A stretch of 64,000 nt of DNA from Rhodococcus sp. RD6.2 (GTDB lineage: Bacteria; Actinomycetota; Actinomycetes; Mycobacteriales; Mycobacteriaceae). Shown in pieces: positions 8,272-17,545 of this stretch (position 1 is its first letter; the number at the start of each line of letters is the position of its first letter). The translations under genes were made by a program, and so were the position numbers. The stretch is from the NCBI RefSeq assembly GCF_001040705.1, contig NZ_CVQP01000001.1, forward strand, positions 736,324-800,323, read 5' to 3'. The notes under the pieces were generated by a model. The model was not told where the DNA came from, ran no database searches, and saw only the letters and a program-made list of their open reading frames with translations.

Positions 8272-9300
8272 TCAGCGCGCCCAGTGCTCCGCGGGCACGA
8301 CCTCGGCGGGCTTCGGGGGAGGTGGCGGGGTGCCGTCCCCGAACGGCCTGCCGCCCAACGACTCCCGGCCGTGGGGCGTCAGCCAGCCGGACAGGTCGGG
8401 GCCCTTCGGCACGATCTGCGTCGGATTGATGTCGGTGTGCACGATGTAGTAGTGCTGCTTGATCTGGGTGAAGTCGATCGTGTCGCCGAATCCGGGTGTC
8501 TGGAAGAGGTCTCGGGCGTACGCCCACAGGACGTCCATCTCGTCGAGCTTCGACCGGTTGCACTTGAAATGGCCGTGGTAGACGGGGTCGAACCGCGCGA
8601 GGGTCGTGAACAGGCGGACGTCGGCCTCGGTGATGGTGTCGCCCACCAGGAATCGCTGAGTGGCGAGGCGGTCCGTCAGCCAGTCGAGTCGCGCGAACAG
8701 GCGATCGTAGGCGCGTTCGTACGACTCCTGCGACCCGGCGAACCCGCACCGGTAGACGCCGTTGTTGACGTCGCGGAACACCAGGTCGGCGACCTCGTCG
8801 ATCTCGGCGCGCAGGTGCTCGGGGTAGAGGTCGGGGGCACCGGCGCGGTGATACTGCTTCCACTCCGTCGACAGGTCGAGGGTGATCTGAGGGTAGTTGT
8901 TGGTGACGACCTTGCCGGTCGGGACGTCCACGATCGCGGGGACGGTGATGCCGCGCGGGTACTGCGGGTCGCGGGCGAAGTAGGCGTCCTGGAGTCGGGG
9001 GATCTTCAGGACCGGGTCGACGCCGCCCGGGTCGAGATCGAAGCTCCAGCTGCGCTTGTCGTGAGTGGGTCCGCACATGCCCATCGACAGCACGTCCTCG
9101 AGGCCGAGCAGTCGGCGGACGATGATCGCCCGGTTCGCCCACGGGCACGCGCGAGCGACGACGAGTCGGTAGCGGCCGGGTTCGACGGGGTAGCCGTCGC
9201 GTCCGTCGGCGGTGATCCGGGTTTCGATGTACCGGGTGTCCCGGACGAACTCCTTGCCGGGTTCGACGTAGGCGCCACTGGTGCTGTTCTCTTCGGTCAC
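8272..9300 (-). CDS. Xi-class GST-like reductase (glutathionyl-hydroquinone reductase family)
   Basis: 342 aa. An N-terminal thioredoxin-like domain carries the catalytic motif ACPWANR (Cys-Pro-Trp-Ala), and the C-terminal all-helical GST domain contains FLVGDTITEADVRLFTTLARFD and HTDINPTQIVPKGPD. This is the YqjG/PcpF type (glutathionyl-(chloro)hydroquinone reductases), which remove thiol conjugates from quinones. Actinobacteria generally use mycothiol rather than glutathione, so the thiol partner is uncertain. I chose GTG 9300, where TAACGT ends 7 nt upstream as in leaderless genes; an in-frame start at 9321 is possible. Monocistronic. Confidence 0.82.
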   Translation of the reverse strand: MTEENSTSGAYVEPGKEFVRDTRYIETRITADGRDGYPVEPGRYRLVVARACPWANRAIIVRRLLGLEDVLSMGMCGPTHDKRSWSFDLDPGGVDPVLKIPRLQDAYFARDPQYPRGITVPAIVDVPTGKVVTNNYPQITLDLSTEWKQYHRAGAPDLYPEHLRAEIDEVADLVFRDVNNGVYRCGFAGSQESYERAYDRLFARLDWLTDRLATQRFLVGDTITEADVRLFTTLARFDPVYHGHFKCNRSKLDEMDVLWAYARDLFQTPGFGDTIDFTQIKQHYYIVHTDINPTQIVPKGPDLSGWLTPHGRESLGGRPFGDGTPPPPPKPAEVVPAEHWAR

Positions 9301-9352
9301 CCCGGCTACGTTACGGCGCACGAGGTGGTCCGTCAGGTGATGACGCGTGTGT

Positions 9353-10039
9353 TCAGGGCAGCGCGACTTCGGTGACCGAGCCCAGTTCCTCGTATCCGAG
9401 GTGTGCGGCGAGCCGACGGGACGCGGTGTTCTCGGGGTGGCTGCTCCACTGCGGGATCATGCCCTCGTCGATGGCGTCGTTGGTGCACAGTCGCCCGGCG
9501 ACCGATCCGTGGCCGCGACGCCGCAACTGCGGTGCGGTCAGGACTCCGATGCGCGCGACGATGCCCTGCCACTCGTCGTAGCCTGCGCCTGCGAGCGGCC
9601 TGCGGGTCTCGTCGACGACGGTGAACCAGGCGCGACGACTGGTGAGGCGTGCTTCGGCGACGTCGTCGGGTGGGCACAGCGCCTCCAGTGCCTGCACGTG
9701 CTGCAGGTCGTGGGAGACGAGGGGGTCCTCGGCGTCGACGTCGCCGCCGACCTGTCCGGCGAACGAGAGCAGGCGGGGGCCGGCGACGCGGCCGCGGTGG
9801 TCCCGGGTGAGTTCGACGAGCGTCGCGCGCGCCGCGAGGGTGTCGTCGTCAAGGTCGGCGGCACGGTCGAGCAGCCATTCGGGTCCGACGAGTGCACTCG
9901 CGTCGCCGAGGCGGACGAACCGGACGGTGTCGGTGTCCGGTCGTACGGTGCGGGTACCGGGTCGGCGTAGTGCGTCGTGCGGCAGGCCGAGTTCCCGGCA
10001 CCAGGCGAGGGAGACGATGTCGAGTTGGTGCGAGTCCAC
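9353..10039 (-). CDS. GNAT-family N-acetyltransferase
   Basis: 228 aa. The acetyl-CoA signature is near the end: IGVLTAPQLRRRGHGSVAGR (Q/R-x-x-G-x-G), followed by NTASRRLAAHLGYEELG, the usual last GNAT helix and strand. The N-terminal half is a divergent domain of unknown role. The GTG start at 10039 has TAGCGT 6 nt upstream on the minus strand, consistent with a leaderless mRNA. It is divergent from the PadR regulator. Acceptor substrate unknown. Confidence 0.78.
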   Translation of the reverse strand: MDSHQLDIVSLAWCRELGLPHDALRRPGTRTVRPDTDTVRFVRLGDASALVGPEWLLDRAADLDDDTLAARATLVELTRDHRGRVAGPRLLSFAGQVGGDVDAEDPLVSHDLQHVQALEALCPPDDVAEARLTSRRAWFTVVDETRRPLAGAGYDEWQGIVARIGVLTAPQLRRRGHGSVAGRLCTNDAIDEGMIPQWSSHPENTASRRLAAHLGYEELGSVTEVALP

Positions 10040-10135
10040 ACGTCGACGCTATCGGTACCGGAGTCGGAGGGCTTGCCGCCCAGTTGCTCCACGCCGTATA
10101 TTCCGTCTGGACTATTTGATGGAAGGGAGGTGACC

Positions 10136-10729
10136 GTGACGGTCACGCCTCTCGCGATCACCGTCCTCGCACTCCTCAACGAGCGCGACATGCATCCGTA
10201 CGAGATGGTCCAGCTCCTCCGGCAGCGACACCGGGACCGTCTCGTCAAGCTCCGACCCGGCTCGCTGTACCACACGGTCGCCCGCCTCGACCGCGACGAA
10301 CTGGTCACCGTGATCGGCACCGATCGCGACGGCAACCGGCCGGAACGCACCACGTACACGATCACCGACACCGGGCGCGGCACCCTGACAGCGCACGTGA
10401 CGGAGATGCTCGGAACACCGGCCCGCGAGTATCCGCAGTTCCCGCTCGCCCTCGCCGAAGCGCACAACCTCGACGGCGACACCGTCGCCCGACTGCTCCT
10501 CGAACGCATCGCGCTGCTCGAACACGATCTCGACACCCTCGACGCCTACCGTGCCGCGGTTGTCGCGCCGGGCAAACCGCGGGCCTTCTGGTTCCACGTC
10601 GACTACCAGCGTGCGATGACGCGAACCGAGATCGACTGGCTGCTGGCCACCGTCGACGAACTCCGCAGCGGCGCGCTGCCGTGGGTGGGATCGGACGGAT
10701 GTCCGACGCCGGCCCCGCAACAGACCTGA
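10136..10729 (+). CDS. PadR-family transcriptional regulator
   Basis: 197 aa. An N-terminal winged helix typical of PadR (LAITVLALLNERDMHPYEM, then RPGSLYHTVARLDRDELV) is followed by a C-terminal helical dimerisation domain. GTG 10136 is preferred because GGAAGGGAGG ends 5 nt before it; GTG 10130 overlaps that ribosome site. It lies 31 bp before a DHA2-type multidrug exporter on the same strand, a classic regulator/efflux arrangement, so it probably represses this unit and is relieved by a ligand. The upstream region (10091-10120) is A+T-richer than average but shows no convincing palindrome. Confidence 0.87.
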   Translation: MTVTPLAITVLALLNERDMHPYEMVQLLRQRHRDRLVKLRPGSLYHTVARLDRDELVTVIGTDRDGNRPERTTYTITDTGRGTLTAHVTEMLGTPAREYPQFPLALAEAHNLDGDTVARLLLERIALLEHDLDTLDAYRAAVVAPGKPRAFWFHVDYQRAMTRTEIDWLLATVDELRSGALPWVGSDGCPTPAPQQT

Positions 10730-10760
10730 CCCGCCTCACCCGACAGACAGGGAACGAACC

Positions 10761-12263
10761 ATGACAGAGACCGAGATCGCCCAGCGCACAGACATCAGGC
10801 CGTGGCCCGCGCTGTGGGCGCTGTGTCTGGGTTTCTTCATGATCCTCGTGGACTCCACGATCGTCGCGGTCGCGAACCCGGCGATCATGGAAAGCCTGGA
10901 GACCGACATCAACAGCGTCGTATGGGTGACCAGCGCATACCTTCTCGCCTATGCGGTGCCACTGCTCATCACCGGCCGCCTCGGTGACCGCTTCGGGCCG
11001 AAACGCCTCTACCTCCTCGGCCTGACCCTGTTCACCGCGGCCTCGCTGTGGTGCGGCCTGTCCGGCAGCATCGAGATGCTGATCGTCGCACGCGTGTTCC
11101 AGGGCTTCGGTGCCGCGTTGATGACGCCGCAGACGATGGCGGTCATCACGCGAATCTTCCCGCCCGACAAGCGCGGAACCGCGATGGGTCTGTGGGGCGC
11201 TGTCGCGGGCGTCGCGACGCTGGTCGGCCCGCTCGCGGGCGGCGTTCTCGTCGACGGTCTCGGGTGGCAGTGGATCTTCATCGTCAACGTGCCGGTCGGC
11301 ATCATCGGGTTCGTGGCCGCGATGCGGTTCGTCCCGACGCTCGAGACGCACGAGCACAAGTTCGACATCCCCGGTGTGATCCTCAGTGCCGCCGGCATGT
11401 TCTTCCTGGTGTTCGGTCTGCAGGAGGGCAACACCTACGACTGGTCGGCGCGGATCTGGCTGATGATCGCGGGCGGTGTCCTGCTGCTCGGCGTGTTCGT
11501 CTGGAATCAGTCCCGCAACCACGACGAACCACTCCTGCCCCTGGACCTGTTCCGGGACCGGAACTTCTCGCTCGCCAACATCGCGATCACGTCGATGGGC
11601 TTCGCGATCACCGCGATGGTGCTGCCGCTGATGTTCTACGCGCAGGCGGTGCGTGGCCTGTCCCCGACAGGCTCGGCACTGCTGATGGTGCCGATGGCGG
11701 TGCTGACGGGCGTGCTCGCGCCGAACGTCGGCAAGCTGGTCGACCGCACGCATCCGCGCTACATCGCCGCGCCCGGCTTCCTGATGCTCTCGATCTCGCT
11801 GGCCTGGCTGGCGGTGGTGATGAAGCCGGACACCGCGATCTGGGAGTTGCTGCTGCCGATCGCGCTGATGGGCGTCGCCAACGCGTTCATCTGGTCGCCG
11901 CTCGCGGCGACCGCGACCAGGAATCTGCCGCAGCATCAGGCGGGCGCGGGATCGGGCGTCTACAACACGACACGGCAGGTGGGCGCGGTGCTCGGCAGCG
12001 CAGGCATCGGTGCGCTCATCACCTCCCGTCTCACCGCGAACGGCGTGCCCTCCGGTGGCGGCGCGCACGAGGGCATGGCCACCGCGATGCCCGACTTCAT
12101 CAAGGACGGATTCAGTTCGGCCATGAGTCAGTCGGTGCTCCTTCCCGCCGCGGTCCTGCTGGTCGGTTTCGTTGCGTCACTGTGCTTCTCGCGTCCCACG
12201 AACAACGCAGGCTGGGCCCCGGCCCGGGAATCGGAGGATCGGCCCGACCCTGTGGCAGGCTGA
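10761..12263 (+). CDS. DHA2-family MFS drug:proton antiporter (EmrB/QacA type)
   Basis: 500 aa with about 14 membrane helices. It contains the MFS motif A loop GRLGDRFGPKRLYLLG and the motif C-like GVATLVGPLAGGVLVDGLGWQW of antiporters. It would export lipophilic or cationic compounds across the cytoplasmic membrane using the proton gradient. It is probably co-transcribed with and controlled by the upstream PadR gene. It is one of two DHA2 pumps in the window; the other, at 49108, is under TetR control. Substrate not predictable. Confidence 0.88.
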   Translation: MTETEIAQRTDIRPWPALWALCLGFFMILVDSTIVAVANPAIMESLETDINSVVWVTSAYLLAYAVPLLITGRLGDRFGPKRLYLLGLTLFTAASLWCGLSGSIEMLIVARVFQGFGAALMTPQTMAVITRIFPPDKRGTAMGLWGAVAGVATLVGPLAGGVLVDGLGWQWIFIVNVPVGIIGFVAAMRFVPTLETHEHKFDIPGVILSAAGMFFLVFGLQEGNTYDWSARIWLMIAGGVLLLGVFVWNQSRNHDEPLLPLDLFRDRNFSLANIAITSMGFAITAMVLPLMFYAQAVRGLSPTGSALLMVPMAVLTGVLAPNVGKLVDRTHPRYIAAPGFLMLSISLAWLAVVMKPDTAIWELLLPIALMGVANAFIWSPLAATATRNLPQHQAGAGSGVYNTTRQVGAVLGSAGIGALITSRLTANGVPSGGGAHEGMATAMPDFIKDGFSSAMSQSVLLPAAVLLVGFVASLCFSRPTNNAGWAPARESEDRPDPVAG

Positions 12264-12268
12264 CATCC

Positions 12269-13066
12269 ATGACCGACACCGCACGCCCCACCCGGCTCGA
12301 ACGCATCACCACCGACGCAGGCGCGGAGGTCGCCGTCCTGACGTTCGACGACGGGGCGCTGAACCTTTTCGATCGCGCGATGTTCGACTCGCTCACCGCC
12401 GACCTCGACGCGCTCACGGCGGCGCCGCCGCGAGCCGTGCTGTTACGGGCCGAGGGTCGGGTCGTGTCCGGGGGTGTCGACGTGCACCTGTTCGACGGGC
12501 TCACCGAGGAGCAGGGCGCCGAACTGTGGCGGACCCTGTTCGCCGAGATCATCCACCAGATCGAGGCGTTGCCGTGCCCCGTCGTCTACTCGGCGCACGC
12601 CCTGACGCTCACAGCGGCGTTCGAGATCTCCCTCGCATGCGACATCCTCCTCGCCGCGCCGAAGGCGAAGTTCGGCCTCGTCGAGACCGTCGTCGGGCTG
12701 ACGCCGTCGATGGGTGGCCCGCAGCGCCTCGCGGAACGCGCGGGGTCGGGCCGGGCGCGTGAATTCGTCATGACGGGCGACCTCTACGACGCCGAGACGA
12801 TGCGGTCCTGGGGTGTGGTCAACGCGATCCACGACGACGTCGACGCCGCGGCGAAGGCGCTCGTCGTGCGGCTCGCGGACGGGCCGACGCGTGCGCACGC
12901 CGCGACCAAACGGATCATCGAGGCGTGGCGGTCCGGCGGTGTGGCGCACGCGGATTCGATCACTCCCGACGTGTCCGGCGCACTGTTCGGCACCGAGGAC
13001 CTGCGCGGTGCCGTGCGCAGCTTCCTCAAGGTGGGGCCGGGAAAGGCGCACTACACGGGCCGGTGA
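12269..13066 (+). CDS. Enoyl-CoA hydratase/isomerase (crotonase) family protein
   Basis: 265 aa. Crotonase-fold hallmarks include the oxyanion-hole region VVSGGVDVHLFDGL and AKFGLVETVVGLTPSMGG, where the Glu of LVETVVG sits at the usual catalytic Glu position. The first oxyanion segment (SGGVD instead of AGAD) is slightly unusual. It acts on an acyl-CoA, hydrating or isomerising it. It starts 5 bp after the DHA2 transporter stop and may be read from the same transcript, though a functional link is not obvious. Confidence 0.8.
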   Translation: MTDTARPTRLERITTDAGAEVAVLTFDDGALNLFDRAMFDSLTADLDALTAAPPRAVLLRAEGRVVSGGVDVHLFDGLTEEQGAELWRTLFAEIIHQIEALPCPVVYSAHALTLTAAFEISLACDILLAAPKAKFGLVETVVGLTPSMGGPQRLAERAGSGRAREFVMTGDLYDAETMRSWGVVNAIHDDVDAAAKALVVRLADGPTRAHAATKRIIEAWRSGGVAHADSITPDVSGALFGTEDLRGAVRSFLKVGPGKAHYTGR

Positions 13067-13081
13067 ATCTAGAGTGTCACC

Positions 13082-14500
13082 ATGGGTTGTGAGGTGCGAC
13101 GGCGGTCGTTCATCCGGATGGTGGCGGCGACGACGGCCGGAATCCTCGGTGCTGCAATGATCGCCGCGTGTGGGTCGTCCCCCGAGGACGCCGCGGCAAC
13201 TGAGCAACGCGACCGCGCCGAGACCGCCGCCGACGGCTTCGTCTACGGGTACGCGCCGGTGGTGCTGACCAGGACGCGGGCCAACATGACCTGCCTGTTG
13301 CCGATCAACCAGCTCTACAACCAGCCGCAGATGTCGGGACCGGATTCGCGGACCGTCGTCGCGCCCAACGTCGACACCCTGTACTCCGTCGCCTGGCTCG
13401 ACCTGAGGTCGGGGCCGATCCTGCTCGCGCATCCGGACATGGGGGAGCGGTACTTCGGATTCCAGCTCCTCGACATCTACAGCAACGTCTTCGCAAACAT
13501 CGGGACCAGGGAGACCGGCTCGTCCGCGGGGTCGTTCCTGATCGTGCCGCCGGGATGGACGGGGTTGGCGCCCGACGGTGCCGCCGCCGCCGTCACACCG
13601 GACGGCACCGCCGTCGTCGAGTCGCCGACCTGGGACGCGTGGATGATCGGACGGACCCTGGTCGAGTCCATGGACGACCAGCCCGCCGCGCAGGCCGCGC
13701 AGAAGCAGTACTCCATGCGGGTGGTCGGCCCCGCACCCACGACGACGCCCCCGCCGTTGCCGCCGAACGACTGCGGGAACAACCCTGCTCCGCAGGCAGT
13801 GGCGGCGTCGGGTCCGGAGTTCTTCGACGAGCTGGCCGCGGTGCTCGCCGCCAACCCGGCGCCCGAGGCGGATGCGCCGCTGCTCGACGAGATCGCGCAG
13901 CTCGGCGTCACACCCGGAGCGACGCCGAGCACGGGTGATCCCGAGGACGTCGCCGCGCTCGCGTCCGGAGTGGAGATCGGCGGTCAGCGCCTCGACGACC
14001 TGATCGCCGAGGGCTCGGACGGCCCTGCCGGATCGTGGACCTCTCTCGAGGACGCCGGGCGGTACGGCACCGACTACCTGCACCGGGCTACGGTCGCGAA
14101 GATCGGTCTCGGAGCGAACGTGCCCGAGGAGTCGATGTACCACGTCACCCGCGAGGACACGGACGGCGAGACGCTGCGGGGGTCGACGGGCTACGCGCTG
14201 CACTTCGACGCGGACCAGCTGCCGCCGGTCGACCCGAGGGGATTCTGGTCGATCACGCTGTACGGGCCCGACATGTTCCTGGTGCCCAACAGCATTGCCC
14301 GCTACGCGATCGGAGACCGGACCCCCGGCCTGGTCCGCGGGGACGACGGCTCGCTCGACGTCTGGATCTCCAGTTCGCCGCCGCCGGAGGGGAGGACGAA
14401 CTGGCTGCCCGCACCAGAGGGGGAGTTCGTCCTCATGCTGCGCGCCTACCTGCCGACCGACCGGTCCTGGTCGCCACCGGTCGTGCAGCCCGCCGAATGA
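13082..14500 (+). CDS. DUF1254/DUF1214 exported lipoprotein
   Basis: 472 aa. The N-terminus has a twin-arginine-like signal (RRRSFIRMV) and a lipobox ending in Ala-Ala-Cys, so it is probably exported folded and lipid-anchored. DUF1254 covers about residues 50-170 (VAPNVDTLYSVAWLDLRSGP), and DUF1214 the last 120 residues (DYLHRATVAKIGLGAN, GFWSITLYGPDMF). These proteins have no established enzyme activity. Its stop is at 14498-14500, and the deaminase follows at once, with an optional ATGA overlap. Confidence 0.82.
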   Translation: MGCEVRRRSFIRMVAATTAGILGAAMIAACGSSPEDAAATEQRDRAETAADGFVYGYAPVVLTRTRANMTCLLPINQLYNQPQMSGPDSRTVVAPNVDTLYSVAWLDLRSGPILLAHPDMGERYFGFQLLDIYSNVFANIGTRETGSSAGSFLIVPPGWTGLAPDGAAAAVTPDGTAVVESPTWDAWMIGRTLVESMDDQPAAQAAQKQYSMRVVGPAPTTTPPPLPPNDCGNNPAPQAVAASGPEFFDELAAVLAANPAPEADAPLLDEIAQLGVTPGATPSTGDPEDVAALASGVEIGGQRLDDLIAEGSDGPAGSWTSLEDAGRYGTDYLHRATVAKIGLGANVPEESMYHVTREDTDGETLRGSTGYALHFDADQLPPVDPRGFWSITLYGPDMFLVPNSIARYAIGDRTPGLVRGDDGSLDVWISSSPPPEGRTNWLPAPEGEFVLMLRAYLPTDRSWSPPVVQPAE

Positions 14501-14535
14501 CACGACCATTCGAACCGACACGACGGGAACCCGTG

Positions 14536-15498
14536 ATGACACCGCTCGCAGAACTGCACATGCACATCGAGGGATCGCTCGAACCCGAGCTGATTCTCGA
14601 ACTGGCACAGCGTAATCGGATCGAGCTGCCGTACGCGGACCTCGACGACCTGCGCTCCCGCTACGAGTTCACCGACCTGCAGTCGTTCCTGGACCTGTAC
14701 TTCGCGAACATGGCGGTGCTGCGGACCGCCCAGGATTTCGCCGACATGACCCGCGCCTACTTCGAGCGCGCCGCCCGCGCCGGGGTGGGGCATGCGGAGA
14801 TCTTCTTCAACCCGCAGGCACACACGGCGCGGGGCGTTCCGCTGTCCGAGGTCCTCGACGGTCTCGCGGACGCGGTCTCGTCGAGCGAATCCGAATTCGG
14901 TGTCACCAGCGGTCTCATCGCGGGGATCCTGCGTGACCGTCCCGTCCCGGAAGCCGACGCTCTGCTGACCGACCTGCTGGCGGTGGGAGCGCCGATCATC
15001 GGGATCGGGTTGGACTCGGCCGAGGTCGGATATCCGCCGTCCCTGTTCGTCGACGTGTTCGCGCGGGCCCGCGCCGCCGGGCTGCACGTGGTCGCACACG
15101 CCGGGGAGGAGGGCCCGCCGGACTACATCGTCCAAGCGCTCGACCTGCTCGGTGTCGAGCGGATCGACCACGGCATCCGCTGCCTGGAGGACCCGGATCT
15201 GGTGCGGCGCCTCGCCCGGGAGCGGATTCCGCTCACCGCATGTCCGCTGTCGAACGTGCGTCTGCGGGTGATCGACACGCTCGCCGACCACCCGCTGCGG
15301 GCGATGTTGGCTGCCGGGTTGAACGTGTCGGTCAACTCGGACGACCCGGCCTACTTCGGCGGCTACGTCGACGACAACTTCGCCGGCCTCGTCGCCGCGA
15401 TCGGCCTCACTGCCGAGGAGCGGGAGACGCTGGCGCACAACTCGATCCATGCGTCCTTCGCGAGCGAGGGTCGCAAGGCCCAACTCCTCGGCGGCTGA
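14536..15498 (+). CDS. Adenine/adenosine deaminase
   Basis: 320 aa TIM-barrel amidohydrolase. Zinc ligands are visible: ELHMHIEGSL (HxH), VVAHAGEEG and the Asp pair of NSDDPAYFGGY; the catalytic Glu is in HAGEEG. The NSDDPAYFGG signature is more typical of adenine deaminases than of adenosine deaminases (which read SxDDP with other flanks), so adenine to hypoxanthine salvage is favoured. ATG 14536 is chosen because GGGAA lies 6 nt upstream and homologues begin MTPLAELHxH; an ATG at 14497 overlapping the previous stop is the alternative. Convergent with the next gene. Confidence 0.84.
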   Translation: MTPLAELHMHIEGSLEPELILELAQRNRIELPYADLDDLRSRYEFTDLQSFLDLYFANMAVLRTAQDFADMTRAYFERAARAGVGHAEIFFNPQAHTARGVPLSEVLDGLADAVSSSESEFGVTSGLIAGILRDRPVPEADALLTDLLAVGAPIIGIGLDSAEVGYPPSLFVDVFARARAAGLHVVAHAGEEGPPDYIVQALDLLGVERIDHGIRCLEDPDLVRRLARERIPLTACPLSNVRLRVIDTLADHPLRAMLAAGLNVSVNSDDPAYFGGYVDDNFAGLVAAIGLTAEERETLAHNSIHASFASEGRKAQLLGG

Positions 15499-15501
15499 TT
15501 C

Positions 15502-16812
15502 TCAGCCGAGTACCTGCTGCAGGTAGGTGTTGTCGAAAACCCGCTCCGGGTCGTACTTGTCGCGGACCGAGCGGAACTCGTCGAAGTGACGGTAGGTCGG
15601 ACGCAGGTCGGCTGCGTTGCGCGAGTGCATCTTTCCCCAGTGCGGGCGCCCGTCGGCGGCGCGGGCGATCGCCTCGACCGCGTCGAAGTACGGGCGGTGG
15701 TCGCGTCGGTGGTACTGGTGCACGGCCACGTACGCCGTGTCGCGGCCCGACGCCGTCGACATCCAGAGATCGTCGGCTGCGGTGAAGCGCACCTCGACGG
15801 GGAAGGCGACGGTGAATCCGGACGTCTCCAGCCACCGGTCGATCTCGCGCAGGGTCTCGGGCAGGGCCTCTGCGGGGACGGCATACTCCATCTCCCGGAA
15901 CCTCACACGTCGCGGCGACGCGAACACCCGGTAGCTGCGATCGACGAACTCGCGGGCGCCGAGCGCGCGGGAGGTGACGTCGTTGATCTTCGGGATCGCC
16001 GACGGCACGCGGGCGGCGACCCGGTTGACACCCTCGAAGAGCGTGTTGGACAGAAGTTCGTCGTCGATGAACGAGCGCACCGCGCTCACCGGCCGGGGTG
16101 AGGCGTCGAGGGGCAGGCGGGTGTTGTGCTTGGTGAGCACCCGGTCGGTGTGCGGGAACCAGTAGAACTCGAAATGGTCGGTCCCCTGAACGTGCTCGTC
16201 CAGGTTCGCCATCGTCTCGCTGAGGCGCGCGGGTGCCTCGACGGCACGCATCATGTAGGCCGGTGCGCACTGCAGGGTCATCTTGGCGATCACGCCGATC
16301 GCACCGAGTCCGATGCGGGCGGCGTGGAACAGCTCGGGGTTGTCCTCGAGTGAGCAGTCGACGATCGCGCCGTCGGCCAGCACGATCTGCAGGGCGCGGA
16401 CCTGGGTGGCGAGGCCGCCGAACTGGGCGCCGGTTCCGTGCGTTCCGGTGGCGATCGCGCCTGCGATCGACTGGGCGTCGATGTCGCCGAGGTTGATCAT
16501 CGCGAGGCCGAGGTCCCACAGTCGCGGGTTGAGCTCGTGGAGGCGGGTGCCCGCGAGCGCAGTCACGAGGGCGCCGTCGGCGTTCGGCACCACGGATTCG
16601 ATGCCCTGCAGGTTGTCGAGACTGATCATCACGCCGTCGGTCACCGCGATGGGGGTGAACGAGTGGCCCGCGCCCACGCACTTGACGTGCAGGCCCTCGC
16701 TCGCGGCTCGGGTGATCTCGGAACTCAGTTCCGCGACGGAACTCGGAGTGGCGAACCGCCGCGGGGTGGCACCGGCGCTGTTGGCCCAGTTGTGCCAGGT
16801 CTGTGAATCCAT
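15502..16812 (-). CDS. FAD-linked D-arabinono-1,4-lactone/L-gulono-lactone oxidase family protein
   Basis: 436 aa. A VAO/PCMH FAD-binding domain occupies the first 180 residues (CVGAGHSFTPIAVTDGVMISLDNL; GAIATGTHGTG), followed by the ALO substrate domain with the HWGK signature (PHWGKMHSRN) near the end. It is an aldonolactone dehydrogenase or oxidase of the kind mycobacteria carry; the His of GHSF is the usual flavin-attachment region. It is divergent from a TetR gene, with the shared palindrome 16825-16844 between them, so it is probably that repressor's target. Together with the amino-acid aldolase at 17546 it forms a pairing seen in related genera. Confidence 0.85.
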   Translation of the reverse strand: MDSQTWHNWANSAGATPRRFATPSSVAELSSEITRAASEGLHVKCVGAGHSFTPIAVTDGVMISLDNLQGIESVVPNADGALVTALAGTRLHELNPRLWDLGLAMINLGDIDAQSIAGAIATGTHGTGAQFGGLATQVRALQIVLADGAIVDCSLEDNPELFHAARIGLGAIGVIAKMTLQCAPAYMMRAVEAPARLSETMANLDEHVQGTDHFEFYWFPHTDRVLTKHNTRLPLDASPRPVSAVRSFIDDELLSNTLFEGVNRVAARVPSAIPKINDVTSRALGAREFVDRSYRVFASPRRVRFREMEYAVPAEALPETLREIDRWLETSGFTVAFPVEVRFTAADDLWMSTASGRDTAYVAVHQYHRRDHRPYFDAVEAIARAADGRPHWGKMHSRNAADLRPTYRHFDEFRSVRDKYDPERVFDNTYLQQVLG

Positions 16813-16824
16813 TCACTCACTATT

Positions 16825-16844
16825 ACCTGGACGTCCGTCCAGGT
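16825..16844. promoter_or_regulatory. TetR operator between ALO-type oxidase and TetR gene
   Basis: ACCTGGACG-TC-CGTCCAGGT, 9-bp perfect arms with a 2-bp centre, lies 12 bp upstream of the oxidase ATG and 45 bp upstream of the TetR ATG. Position and symmetry fit binding of the TetR dimer, giving autoregulation and control of the divergent oxidase. Confidence 0.75.
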
Positions 16845-16889
16845 CAACACTTCGCACGGATTCCCATCCGGACGTTTTACGATTGTCGA

Positions 16890-17531
16890 ATGCTGAACAG
16901 GCTCCCGGCGGACGAACGCCGCGCACAACTCGTGGAATCGGCGATGGGTATCGCGGAACGGGGCGGAGTCAGCTCCGTGACCATCCGTGCTGTCGCCGAG
17001 GATGCGGGGGTGTCCCTCGGTGTCGTGCACTACTGCTTCGAGAGCAAGGAAGCGCTGGTCGCGGCGATGGGTGAGGCGCTCGTCCTGCAGCTGAGCCAGG
17101 CACTGCGGTACGCGTTCGGGCAGGCGCGCACCGAGGAGGCGCAGAGCGGTCCGCGCGGACTGCGGGAACTCCTGCACAGCGGACTGTCGGCCATGTGGCC
17201 GATCATCGAGGCGACGCCGAACCGGCAGTTGCTCACCTACGAGATCACCGCCTACGGGCTGCGGCAGCAGGCCGCGGGCGCCGAACTCGCCGGTTCGATC
17301 GCCGCGAAGCAGTACGCGACGATGGACGCCGAGGCCGTCGAGTTCCTCGAGCGCTCCGTTGAACATGTCGGGATGCGGTGGACAGAGCCGGTCGGCCACC
17401 TGGCCACCTTCGCGCTTGCCGTCATCGACGGCATCGTCCTGCGGTGGCTTGTCGAACGAGACAGTGAAGCGGTGATCGCGGAGCTGGACGACCTGGTGCA
17501 GCTGGTCACCGGAAAGGCCGTCGAGGTCTGA
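16890..17531 (+). CDS. TetR-family transcriptional regulator
   Basis: 213 aa. The N-terminal helix-turn-helix reads VTIRAVAEDAGVSLGVVHYCFESKEAL, followed by an all-helical ligand domain. The start at ATG 16890 keeps the operator out of the coding region; a longer reading from 16803 would overlap the divergent oxidase start. It probably represses the oxidase (15502-16812) and itself, and perhaps the aldolase 14 bp downstream. Inducer unknown. Confidence 0.85.
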   Translation: MLNRLPADERRAQLVESAMGIAERGGVSSVTIRAVAEDAGVSLGVVHYCFESKEALVAAMGEALVLQLSQALRYAFGQARTEEAQSGPRGLRELLHSGLSAMWPIIEATPNRQLLTYEITAYGLRQQAAGAELAGSIAAKQYATMDAEAVEFLERSVEHVGMRWTEPVGHLATFALAVIDGIVLRWLVERDSEAVIAELDDLVQLVTGKAVEV

Positions 17532-17545
17532 GAGGACAACTCGTC

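Noticed and set aside
10362-12068. 568-codon minus-strand frame opposite the DHA2 transporter
   Set aside because: Composition is low-complexity His/Arg/Glu/Asp; the plus strand encodes an evident 14-helix transporter.
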